This document shows positions 8,317-15,799 of a stretch of 64,000 bases of DNA, piece after piece. The translations under genes and the position numbers were made by a program. The stretch is taken from NCBI RefSeq assembly GCF_002159555.1, contig NZ_NFIV01000010.1, positions 1 to 64,000 on the forward strand, read 5' to 3'. The notes beneath the pieces are model-generated. The model did no database searches. It was not told where the DNA came from and was given only the letters and a program-made list of their open reading frames with translations. The DNA is from Muribaculum sp. An289 (GTDB taxonomy: Bacteria; Bacteroidota; Bacteroidia; Bacteroidales; UBA932). Every line of letters starts with the position of its first letter. The first letter of the stretch is position 1.

Positions 8317-8742
8317 ATGGACACTCATATTATTACAATGAAAGACCTGTCCTGTCTGCCGGCGGCGGCCGAAGAATTCCTCAGGGAAACGGCAGGACAC
8401 AACATCATAGCTTTTTATGCAAAAATGGGAGGAGGTAAAACAACCTTCATTACGGAGTTATGCCGGCAACAGGGCGTAGAGGACACCGTATGCTCTCCGA
8501 CATTCACGATAGCCAACGAATACCGCACGGAAAAGGACCTGCCGATATACCATTTCGATTTTTACAGGATAGAAAGGCTTTCCGAAGCCGAAGACATCGG
8601 AATCGGCGAATATTTCGACAGCGGTTTTCCCTGCTATATAGAATGGCCCGAAAACATCGAGGAACTTCTTCCCGAAGAAACGCTCCGTGTCTACATCGAT
8701 GCCCATGATGACGGAAGCAGGACTCTGAGGTTCGATATCTGA
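8317..8742 (+). CDS. tsaE: tRNA t6A biosynthesis ATPase TsaE
   Basis: A 141-residue P-loop ATPase of the TsaB-TsaD-TsaE complex that makes threonylcarbamoyladenosine at position 37 of ANN-decoding tRNAs. Walker A is AKMGGGKTT (~35-43); SPTFTIANEY, HFDFYR and the CYIEWPE segment are family hallmarks. It is the first chromosomal-type gene right of the AT-rich operon. A GATATC/GATATC hairpin (8732-8749) lies in the short gap to the convergent phosphoesterase gene. Confidence 0.95.
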   Translation: MDTHIITMKDLSCLPAAAEEFLRETAGHNIIAFYAKMGGGKTTFITELCRQQGVEDTVCSPTFTIANEYRTEKDLPIYHFDFYRIERLSEAEDIGIGEYFDSGFPCYIEWPENIEELLPEETLRVYIDAHDDGSRTLRFDI

Positions 8743-8749
8743 GAAGATA

Positions 8750-9247
8750 TCACAGGGCCTTGTCCCACTCGCAGACCTCCATGTCGTATATGTCCGAGGA
8801 GCATATGCGGAAACGCAGGGCGGTACGCACATTGTGGAAGCCGAAGATTCCGGCCGCTCCGGGATTGATTACAAGCATGTCCCTCCGGGAATCGTTCATG
8901 ACCCGAAGTATATGGGAGTGCCCGCATACGAAAATCTGCGGCCGGTACTTGTCTATCAGCTCACGTGCTTTGGGGTCATAATGCCCCGGATAGCCGCCTA
9001 TGTGCACCATAAGCACGGACATCCCCCCTGTCTCGAAAAAACGGTGATGCGGATGGTCCGCCCTGATGTCATAACCGTCGCAATTGCCGTAAACCCCTTT
9101 GAGAGGTTTGAATGCCGCTATGCTGTCCGCGCACTCGATGGTTCCGAAATCCCCCGCATGCCAGATTTCATCGACAGGGTCGAGAAACGAGCGGAGTTTG
9201 TCATCAAAAACACCGTGGGTGTCCGATATGAGACCTATATATGCCAT
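8750..9247 (-). CDS. YfcE/MJ0936-type metallophosphoesterase
   Basis: A 165-residue calcineurin-like phosphoesterase. Metal-binding motifs are visible: GLISDTHG at the start, HAGDFGT, GNCDG, MVHIGG and CGHSH, in the family order. The start at 9247 is chosen because the core SDTHG motif lies 6 residues inside; the open frame extends upstream through the divergent rsmE region without homology. Members are small phosphodiesterases of broad substrate range; the natural substrate is unknown. Convergent with tsaE. Confidence 0.9.
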   Translation of the reverse strand: MAYIGLISDTHGVFDDKLRSFLDPVDEIWHAGDFGTIECADSIAAFKPLKGVYGNCDGYDIRADHPHHRFFETGGMSVLMVHIGGYPGHYDPKARELIDKYRPQIFVCGHSHILRVMNDSRRDMLVINPGAAGIFGFHNVRTALRFRICSSDIYDMEVCEWDKAL

Positions 9248-9319
9248 CCTGATTGATACGTATGCTATTTTAAACCCGTTCAAACTATTCAAATTGCACG
9301 GCAAGTTATAAAAAATCGG

Positions 9320-9327
9320 TATTTTTG
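9320..9327 (+). promoter_or_regulatory. Probable rsmE promoter -7 box
   Basis: TATTTTTG matches TAnnTTTG and lies 31 bases before the rsmE start, a usual Bacteroidota leader length. Confidence 0.5.
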
Positions 9328-9358
9328 TACCCGGGAGACAAAAAAATATTTTCTGGAC

Positions 9359-10177
9359 ATGGAAATTTTCTACTCTGAAACGCTGAACGAGGCCGCCGGA
9401 ACCGGGATGGCCGTCAAAGGTGCCGCCGCTTTCCTCGGAGAGGACGAATCCGCCCACTGCATACGGGTATTGAGGCACCGCGCCGGAGACAGGATAAACG
9501 TAATCGACGGGAAAGGCGGGATGTACGAATGCATCATAACGGAGCCTTCGCCCAAACGTTGCGGCCTGAGGATAGAGGATTTCCACGGGAACTGGGGAGG
9601 GCACGGCTATACTCTGCACATAGCCTGCTGCCCCACAAAAAACTCGGACCGGTTCGAATGGTTCATGGAAAAAGCCACCGAAATAGGCATAGATACGGTA
9701 ATACCCATAATCGGAGAACATTCCGAAAGGAAAACGATTAAACGCGAGCGTGCCGAAAAACTGCTGCTCTCGGCCGCAAAACAGTCCCTCAAAGGAAGGA
9801 TTCCCGTCCTTGAAGACTGTATTTTAGTAACCGACTTCATAAAATCGGAAGTGGACAAGGAAGCGGACAAGGGAGCGGGCAGGGACGGAAAGCGATGTCT
9901 AAAACTGATTGCCTACTGCTTTCACGGAGACGGACAGGATGCGAGGAAGGACATGTTCGAGGAAATGGAAAAACATTTCCGCGACAACCCTAATCCTGAA
10001 ATACTGGTAATGATAGGCCCTGAAGGGGATTTCAGCGACAGCGAAGCCTCGCTCGCCATCTCCAGCGGATTCATTCCCGTATCCATGGGGGATTCACGGC
10101 TGAGGACGGAAACAGCCGCACTTATGGCTGCGGCCGCGGCATACGGTGCAGCTTCACGGCACCGTATCAAGGCCTGA
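9359..10177 (+). CDS. rsmE: 16S rRNA m3U1498 methyltransferase RsmE
   Basis: A SPOUT-class methyltransferase that methylates N3 of U1498 in 16S rRNA using SAM. The N-terminal PUA-like part contains HCIRVLRHRAGDRINVIDGKG; the trefoil knot is marked by MIGPEGDFSDSEA and RLRTETAALMAAAA. At 272 residues it is longer than usual (~240) because of a charged insertion around 160-180. Its 3' end overlaps the convergent tsaC-like gene by 11 bases. Confidence 0.95.
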   Translation: MEIFYSETLNEAAGTGMAVKGAAAFLGEDESAHCIRVLRHRAGDRINVIDGKGGMYECIITEPSPKRCGLRIEDFHGNWGGHGYTLHIACCPTKNSDRFEWFMEKATEIGIDTVIPIIGEHSERKTIKRERAEKLLLSAAKQSLKGRIPVLEDCILVTDFIKSEVDKEADKGAGRDGKRCLKLIAYCFHGDGQDARKDMFEEMEKHFRDNPNPEILVMIGPEGDFSDSEASLAISSGFIPVSMGDSRLRTETAALMAAAAAYGAASRHRIKA

Positions 10178-10760
10178 TAATCCGGATTTCCCCGTCCAGA
10201 CCGACCTTTATCACCGAAGACGAAAACCCTGTCGACTCTTTTTCAAGTTCCGGACAGACTATATAATCCACGGCATCCTTTATTGCCGGGGAAATATCGT
10301 CAAACGATTTTGGAGTAGGCTCTCCTGAAATATTTGCCGAAGTGGAAACCAAAGGTTTGCCGAGACGGGCGGTCATCCTTCTGCAATAATCCGAAAGCGG
10401 TATGCGGATTCCGACGGAACCGTCCTCCGCCACACAGTTGGGTGCAAGCCCGTAGCCCGGAGCAACTACCGCATCGGGATAAACTATCGTCATGGGCCTG
10501 TCGTTCACTTCAATCAGAGAGACAGCCATCTCGGGCATCTGCCTGACATAACGGCATATCATATCCATATCCGAGGCAAGGAGCACAAGGCTTTTGCTGT
10601 CGGAACGTTTTTTTATTTCATATATTCTTGCCACGGCCGCTGCATCGGATGCATCGCAGCCTATTCCCCATACCGTATCGGTGGGATAAAGGATTACACC
10701 GCCGCTTCTAAGAACCTTTACGGCGGCATCTATCGTTTCCTTCAATCTGTTCTCTTCCAT
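10167..10760 (-). CDS. L-threonylcarbamoyladenylate synthase (Sua5/YrdC/TsaC family)
   Basis: A 197-residue YrdC-domain enzyme that makes threonylcarbamoyl-AMP from threonine, bicarbonate and ATP, the first step of tRNA t6A formation. GGVILYPTDTVWGIGCDA, the KRSDSK motif and STSANISGEP are diagnostic. The start at 10760 (MEENRLKE) is chosen because the domain begins within 20 residues; the longer open frame runs into the neighbouring gene. With tsaE 1.4 kb away, two t6A-pathway genes lie in this cluster. Confidence 0.93.
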   Translation of the reverse strand: MEENRLKETIDAAVKVLRSGGVILYPTDTVWGIGCDASDAAAVARIYEIKKRSDSKSLVLLASDMDMICRYVRQMPEMAVSLIEVNDRPMTIVYPDAVVAPGYGLAPNCVAEDGSVGIRIPLSDYCRRMTARLGKPLVSTSANISGEPTPKSFDDISPAIKDAVDYIVCPELEKESTGFSSSVIKVGLDGEIRIIRP

Positions 10761-10765
10761 TTTTG

Positions 10766-11851
10766 TCAATAATTCAAAACCGAAATTACAGGATAATGGT
10801 CGGAAAATTTCCAATGCGGGGTCCTGTGCGAAATAACGCCGAAAGACTCCGGAACAAAAATATAATCTATTCGCAAAAGGGGCCAGAGTTTCGAGTATGT
10901 CGCGGCAAAACCCGACCCGGCTTCCGAAAAAGTGTCCTTTCTCCCTTTCACTAAAGCATTGTAAGTATATGACATGGGAGTATCGTTGAAATCCCCGCAT
11001 ATCAGCGCCTCATTAGGGGAATTTTTCACATTGTCCAGAATCTGCCCCGCCTGTTTGGGCCGTTTCAGCAGGGCTCCGCGTACCTTCACCCCTGTTTCCC
11101 GGGCCACTTCCTTATCCTCTACCATCGACTTGACAAGCCCGGCCGTGGAAATGCTGTAAGACTGCAAATGGCAATTATATACACGAAGGATGCGGTTTCC
11201 CAGGTCTATGTCATTATACAGCGCGAGATTGCTGCTCTGGCTGAATTTTTCAACCCCGGATGATATTATCGGAAAACGGCTGACAGTCAGGTTGCCCGAA
11301 TATTTTCCCGGTTCATGTTTGAAATAATATTTGTAACAATACCCGCTGAAATATTTTTCCATAAGCACCGAAAGGGTATCCGGAGAGCCAGCATAGAACT
11401 CCTGCATGCACACCAAATCCGGAGAACATTTGCTTATGCTGTCCAGGGCGGCCTCCCTGACATCGGGCACACTCCCCCACTCGTCCGATTGCGGAAGACG
11501 GAAACCTCCAACATTATACGTTATGATTTTCAAAGTATTCTCCCCCTCACCCACGACCGTATCGCCTCCACCGGAAAACCGTATCTGCTTGTCGGCGATG
11601 AAAACGAAAGGCACGAGAGCCAGAAGCGGAATCCAGAAAAACCTCGAACGCCGTATGACGGCCATGACGAGGAGCAGCAAATTGATAATGGCAACGGGAA
11701 ATTCCATCACGGCAAGGACACCTGCCGGCCAGAAACGGGCAGGATTCACATACATTGAAAGATAGCACAGCAAGAGCAGAAGCGCCGGGACAACCAGCAC
11801 TATCAGCCACACTGCCGATGAAAATGTAAACCTGCGGGAACTATCCCTCAT
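10766..11851 (-). CDS. Membrane-anchored endonuclease/exonuclease/phosphatase-family protein
   Basis: A 361-residue protein with three N-terminal hydrophobic segments (~12-30, ~38-65, ~70-85) followed by an EEP domain. Visible EEP motifs are ITYNVGGFRL, CMQEFY, GDFNDTPMSYTY and the terminal SDHYPVISV. The catalytic domain probably faces the periplasm. Family members cleave DNA, phosphoinositides or other phosphodiesters, so the substrate is open. It overlaps the rhomboid gene by 11 bases and lies 5 bases upstream of the tsaC-like gene, so the whole block from mutL is probably one operon. Confidence 0.88.
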   Translation of the reverse strand: MRDSSRRFTFSSAVWLIVLVVPALLLLLCYLSMYVNPARFWPAGVLAVMEFPVAIINLLLLVMAVIRRSRFFWIPLLALVPFVFIADKQIRFSGGGDTVVGEGENTLKIITYNVGGFRLPQSDEWGSVPDVREAALDSISKCSPDLVCMQEFYAGSPDTLSVLMEKYFSGYCYKYYFKHEPGKYSGNLTVSRFPIISSGVEKFSQSSNLALYNDIDLGNRILRVYNCHLQSYSISTAGLVKSMVEDKEVARETGVKVRGALLKRPKQAGQILDNVKNSPNEALICGDFNDTPMSYTYNALVKGRKDTFSEAGSGFAATYSKLWPLLRIDYIFVPESFGVISHRTPHWKFSDHYPVISVLNY

Positions 11852-12533
11852 AGTAAAGCCTGTTCTTTTTCTTCCAGATTAAAATCATTATCAGACCGAA
11901 AATCATTCCGCCGAGATGCGCGAAGTGAGCAATCCCGTCACGTGTACCCAAAACCCCGGTAGCCAGCTCGATGACAGCGAATATCAGCACGAACCACTTG
12001 GCTTTCAGGGCCACCGGAGGGAAAAGCAGTTGCAGCACGTTGTTCGGGAACAGCATTCCGTAACCGAGAAGCACGCCGTAGATGGCCCCGGAGGCTCCTA
12101 CGGTCGGAGTGATCATAAGCCTGCGATAACCGCCTATGGCCGCCATGTCCCCGGCTTCCGCAAGCCCTTTGAAATGCTCCACCTGAAATGCCGTCACCCC
12201 GGTATGCAGGAGGGCCGCGCCTATTCCTGTCACGAAATAGAACAGCAGGAATTTTTTAGGACCCCATATCCTTTCCAGCGCACAACCGAAAATCAGCAGC
12301 GTGTACATATTGAAGAATATGTGGAAAAATCCCCCGTGTACGAACATGTGGGTAATCGGCTGCCACCAGTGGAAATACGGCGACTCTATATAAAACAATG
12401 CGAATTTTTCATACATGAAATCACCCGTCAGAAGCGTAAGCAAATACACCAGAATGTTTATCAGGATGATATTTTTTACCGCCACCGGTATATTCGAGAG
12501 AAAACCGCCTCTCCCATATTCATAATATCCCAT
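11841..12533 (-). CDS. Rhomboid family intramembrane serine protease
   Basis: A 230-residue protein with six or more membrane helices. Rhomboid signatures are present: HMFVHGGFFHIFFNMY in loop 1/helix 2, the catalytic serine in GASGAIYGV, and the catalytic histidine in AHLGGMIFG. All catalytic residues are intact, so it should be an active protease cutting membrane-anchored substrates. It sits between mutL (15 bases upstream) and the EEP gene (11-base overlap). Confidence 0.93.
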   Translation of the reverse strand: MGYYEYGRGGFLSNIPVAVKNIILINILVYLLTLLTGDFMYEKFALFYIESPYFHWWQPITHMFVHGGFFHIFFNMYTLLIFGCALERIWGPKKFLLFYFVTGIGAALLHTGVTAFQVEHFKGLAEAGDMAAIGGYRRLMITPTVGASGAIYGVLLGYGMLFPNNVLQLLFPPVALKAKWFVLIFAVIELATGVLGTRDGIAHFAHLGGMIFGLIMILIWKKKNRLYYEG

Positions 12534-12548
12534 TTTAAAAATTTTCTT

Positions 12549-14381
12549 TTACCATTTAGTTATTATTTTATCTATATCCGAAAGCGACACCGTAGCATTG
12601 CACCGCTTTCCTAAATACGGGGAAGTGGACGAATCCTCGCATCCCATAAGCTGTTCAATCAAAGAACGGGCCTCGGATTTATTCGGCACGCTCCTGTCCG
12701 ACATGGCTGAAATATGTGCAAGCCTCACCGCCATATCCGAAATGATGCTGCTTCGGAGTTCTCCCGCCGTTTCATCCAGGGAGGCTATCAGCCCGGCCGC
12801 AATATCGGAAACAGACTGTCTGTCGGAACTGAAACCGGAAGGCATCCCGTACACGGCAATGGAAGTATCCCCGGCCGGCCTTATGTCGAAACCGGCTTCG
12901 GACAATATCCCGGAATGCTCCCCTACAAGGGAAACCGCATGCCTGCCCACCTCTATTTCAACCGGATAAAGGAGGGACTGGGACAGTATCTCGCCCATAG
13001 CTATGCTCTGAATCATCCGGCTGTACATTATCCTCTCACGGGCACGGACAATGTCCACTATGCGTATGCCCTCTTTCACTTTATATATTATATATTTTTC
13101 TCCGACCACCATCGTATCGTCGGCAGACAAAGCCTGCCTGTCATCGAAAAGCCTGCCATAATCCACGGCAGGGGCCGGATTGTACGTCCTTGCAGGAAAA
13201 TCGCTCCCGGTTTTGGAAAAATCATACGCGTTTTCAGGAGAATCATACCCGTTTTCCTGATAGCCGTCGTTTTCGAAAGGATTGTAATCCGGATTCACGC
13301 GCACCTGCGGAGCCTTTACAGGGGAAGGGTCCAGTGGATTGAAAACCGGGATTTCCGGCACTCCATCCACATCAAAATCTATGCTCTGGACAAATGAATT
13401 CTTGCCCAGGGATTCCTTGACACAGGCATACACTATCTGGAAGACCACCTGTTCTTCCTCGAATTTGACCTCCGCCTTGGAAGGATGGATGTTTACATCC
13501 ACATTGTGCGGGTCTATCGTCAGATAAAGGAAATACGAAGGGGATGTTCCCGGAGCTATGAGGCCTTCGTAAGCCTTCATGACCGCCTTGTGCAGATAAG
13601 GGCTGCGGAAGAACCTGCCGTTTACGAAAAAATACTGGTTGGGCTGGGTTTTCCGCGAATCTTCAGGCCTTCCGATAAAACCACGGATGTTCACGACCGA
13701 CGTATCCGCCGATGCCTCCACGATTTCCCTGGATATGTCCTTCCCCAGCAAATCCGCCACACGGATTTTCAGACTGGAGGCCGGGGGCAGATCCTGCACG
13801 TCCTTGTCATTGTGGACAAGCCTCAAAGAAAGTTCCGGATGAGTAAGGGCTATCCTGTTGAACTCCGAAAGTACCTTGCGGAATTCGGAAGCATCCGATT
13901 TCAGGAATTTCCTTCTTGCAGGGACATTGTAAAAGAGGTTCATTACAGAAAAATCCGTTCCCGCCGGACAGGCCGTTTCCGTAACTGAAACAAGTTTTGA
14001 ATCCGCATATTCCACACAGACACCCGTTTCGTCTTCCCTGCGCCTTGTCTTGAGCGAAACCTCGGCTACTGCGGCAATGGAGGCAAGCGCCTCACCCCTG
14101 AACCCGTATGTAAGTATCGATTCGAGATCTTCCGGACACGAAATCTTGGAAGTCGCATGCCTTTCAAAGCATTTTACAGCATCTTCCGGAGACATTCCGC
14201 AACCGTCGTCCAATACCCTTATGAGGGTACGGCCCGCATCGGACAGTATCACAGTTATGGAAGAAGCTCCGGCATCCGCACTGTTTTCCATCATCTCCTT
14301 AACGACAGAGGAGGGGCCCTGGACCACCTCCCCCGCGGCTATCATATTGGCCACATTCGCCGGAAGTATCTCTATCTTCAT
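12549..14381 (-). CDS. mutL: DNA mismatch repair protein MutL
   Basis: A 610-residue GHKL ATPase that couples mismatch recognition by MutS to strand removal. ATPase motifs MENSADAGA, DDGCGMSPEDA, and GFRGEALASI are intact within the first 100 residues; the transducer domain includes NVDVNIHPSKAEVKF. A low-complexity Asn/Tyr/Pro linker spans ~365-415. In the C-terminal domain the endonuclease signature DQHA(x)2E(x)4E is not recognisable: the equivalent stretch reads VDIVRARERIMYSR. The protein may therefore lack the latent nuclease found in many non-enterobacterial MutL proteins. It heads the mutL-rhomboid-EEP-tsaC-like operon. Confidence 0.96.
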   Translation of the reverse strand: MKIEILPANVANMIAAGEVVQGPSSVVKEMMENSADAGASSITVILSDAGRTLIRVLDDGCGMSPEDAVKCFERHATSKISCPEDLESILTYGFRGEALASIAAVAEVSLKTRRREDETGVCVEYADSKLVSVTETACPAGTDFSVMNLFYNVPARRKFLKSDASEFRKVLSEFNRIALTHPELSLRLVHNDKDVQDLPPASSLKIRVADLLGKDISREIVEASADTSVVNIRGFIGRPEDSRKTQPNQYFFVNGRFFRSPYLHKAVMKAYEGLIAPGTSPSYFLYLTIDPHNVDVNIHPSKAEVKFEEEQVVFQIVYACVKESLGKNSFVQSIDFDVDGVPEIPVFNPLDPSPVKAPQVRVNPDYNPFENDGYQENGYDSPENAYDFSKTGSDFPARTYNPAPAVDYGRLFDDRQALSADDTMVVGEKYIIYKVKEGIRIVDIVRARERIMYSRMIQSIAMGEILSQSLLYPVEIEVGRHAVSLVGEHSGILSEAGFDIRPAGDTSIAVYGMPSGFSSDRQSVSDIAAGLIASLDETAGELRSSIISDMAVRLAHISAMSDRSVPNKSEARSLIEQLMGCEDSSTSPYLGKRCNATVSLSDIDKIITKW

Positions 14382-14393
14382 CTCCTGCCCGCC

Positions 14394-14732
14394 TTATATG
14401 AACAGATATGCAAAATATTTTGCAAAGAAATACAGCAGTACGGCAAGTGCGACAAACATGGCATATTTCGCCAGCCTGACCAGAAAATTGCCTTCGCTCT
14501 TCGTTTTCTGGTAAGCGCCGTCCCTCAGGCTGCCGTAAATAAGCGACCCGGGAACATAATCCTTGCTCTGCTCGGGAATCTTTCCTTCCTGAAGCTCCTT
14601 AAGTTCCCTTTCGGCCGACACCTTCCTCAGTTTTTCCCTGCGGCGCTCCTTCTCCGGATCGTAAAAGACCGGCTGATAATTGAACACCCTGTGGTGCTGA
14701 GGGGTTGAAAACAAATTGAATCTGAATGCCAT
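14394..14732 (-). CDS. Small C-terminally anchored membrane protein, unknown
   Basis: A 112-residue protein with a charged coiled-coil-like middle (EKERRREKLRKVSAERELKE, ~28-47) and one C-terminal hydrophobic helix (~88-111). No signal peptide. The type is common upstream of mutL in Bacteroidales, but its function is unknown. It lies 12 bases before mutL and is probably the first gene of that operon. Confidence 0.75.
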   Translation of the reverse strand: MAFRFNLFSTPQHHRVFNYQPVFYDPEKERRREKLRKVSAERELKELQEGKIPEQSKDYVPGSLIYGSLRDGAYQKTKSEGNFLVRLAKYAMFVALAVLLYFFAKYFAYLFI

Positions 14733-14797
14733 AAAACAAAATCTATATCCTGCAAAGATAATAAACTGTTTTCAATTTCTCAAAAAGTTCCGGGGAG

Positions 14798-15045
14798 TAA
14801 GAAGCTGTTTAAAAATTTTTATCAGAAAATTCCAGAAAATTCGAGACATGCTTCCGTGCAGATTCCTGCCGTTTTTTTGATCCTGCCGTTTTTTTGATCC
14901 TGCCGTTTTTTGATTTCTGCCATTTTTTTAGGAGAATAGCAGTATTATTTTACAATATAAATGGCGGAATGGTGTCGGAAAAATGGCGGAATGATGGCGG
15001 AATGACGTCACAAAGAACTTTTGAAAAATTTTAAACGGCTTTTAA
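14798..15045. mobile_element. MITE-like element with terminal inverted repeats
   Basis: The left end TAAGAAGCTGTTTAAAA(A)TTTTT and the right end AAAATTTTAAACGGCTTTTAA are inverted copies of each other, enclosing about 250 bases without a gene. The right end continues inward as CACAAAGAACTTTTG, and that extended sequence recurs at 43713-43750; shorter copies lie near 27194, 26474 and 38566. This fits a non-autonomous transposon derived from an insertion sequence not present here. Inside are a 17-base tandem repeat and three ATGGCGGAATG-like units (14960-15005). Confidence 0.6.
14864..14931. repeat. Tandem 17-bp repeat
   Basis: TCCTGCCGTTTTTTTGA occurs twice exactly, a third time with one T fewer, and a fourth time degenerately as TTTCTGCCATTTTTTTAG. 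The poly-T tracts make slippage likely, so copy number may vary between strains. Confidence 0.8.
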
Positions 15046-15106
15046 CATTTGGAAATAATATTTGCCGAGACTTGCCGATGTGTCATTTGCCTGTTTCCGG
15101 AGGAGC

Positions 15107-15190
15107 AGAGAGCCTCGGAAGGCGTTAGAGAACCTTTAACCAGCTCAAAGTTGATGATGCGAACAGGGGCAAGAGAGCCTCGGGAGGCGT
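15107..15190. repeat. Direct repeat pair with GCCT/AGGC stem
   Basis: A 19-base sequence beginning AGAGAGCCTCGG occurs at 15107-15125 and 15172-15190 with one difference (A/G). Each copy holds a GCCT-CGGA-AGGC mini-hairpin. No gene is seen between 15046 and 15311. Confidence 0.65.
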
Positions 15191-15311
15191 GAACCGTATT
15201 TCTACCGCAGCAATCCATGGTAATTGTACTGGAATATAGTTGTGTGTTGGGGAAGGAGGGGTACTTCATGGATGCTATCTGTATTTTATAAATTCATAAA
15301 TTCACCTCAGG

Positions 15312-15605
15312 GGGAAAGTGCCCTGAATTCGTGGGAATTTGGTTCACTTTCCCGGGAAAAACGGCGAAAATGGCGGTAGAATCAATATTTTCGGCGGGAA
15401 AGTGCACCAAAAAAGCGAGAAAATGGTTCACTTTCCCCCGAAAAACGAATGGAAATAGCGGTAAAGCCAATATTCCCCAGGGAAAGTGCCTCGGATTCGC
15501 GGCAAAACGGTTCACTTTCCCCGGGAAAAACGGCGAAATGGCGGTAGAATCAACATTTCCGGCAGGAAAGTGCCACTGATTCGTGGAAATTTGGTTCACT
15601 TTCCC
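15312..15605. repeat. 84-bp tandem hairpin repeats, four hairpins
   Basis: GGGAAAGTG and CACTTTCCC pair around a 24-base loop four times, at 15312-15353, 15396-15437, 15480-15521 and 15564-15605 (the last arm begins AGGAAAGTG). Starts are exactly 84 bases apart. Between hairpins runs a conserved spacer containing GGCGAAAATGGCGGTAGAATC, missing parts in the middle unit. Because 84 is divisible by three, the repeat stays open in several frames on both strands; on the minus strand it reads as a 28-residue repeat (HFPAGNVDSTAI.., ..GKVN..). A second locus with the same period lies at 31601-31726. Confidence 0.9.
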
Positions 15606-15710
15606 GGCGGTTAGCATAGATAAAATTGATTTTTTTCGTCAGACAAGTAAGGAAAAGCGGCGCACACCGCGACAAGAACGGCGGAATGATATCAGAAGTA
15701 TTTTAACCAT

Positions 15711-15750
15711 AAGGCTGGCCTGAAAGTCAAAAGACTTTGCAGCCAGCCTT
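15711..15750 (-). terminator. Terminator of the 15800-17197 lipoprotein gene
   Basis: AAGGCTGGC (15711-15719) pairs with GCCAGCCTT (15742-15750), with an inner AAAGTC/GACTTT stem, about 50 bases after the lipoprotein stop codon on the minus strand. The T-run is weak in either direction. Confidence 0.55.
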
Positions 15751-15799
15751 TATTGCATCAATAAACAAGCCTACCCTCGGAAACTCTGAAATCCAGGGG

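Noticed and set aside
9248-9721. N-terminal extension of the phosphoesterase frame
   Set aside because: The extension is antisense to rsmE and its promoter; the family N-terminus begins at 9247.
15312-15605. CRISPR array
   Set aside because: Repeats and spacers are both conserved and units are 84 bp with internal palindromes; no cas genes are near. VapD at 25115 is only Cas2-like in fold.
15294-15617. 107-codon minus-strand frame over the 84-bp repeats
   Set aside because: Openness follows from the repeat period being divisible by three; both strands are open, and there is no start signal. Kept as a repeat, with translation left as an open question.
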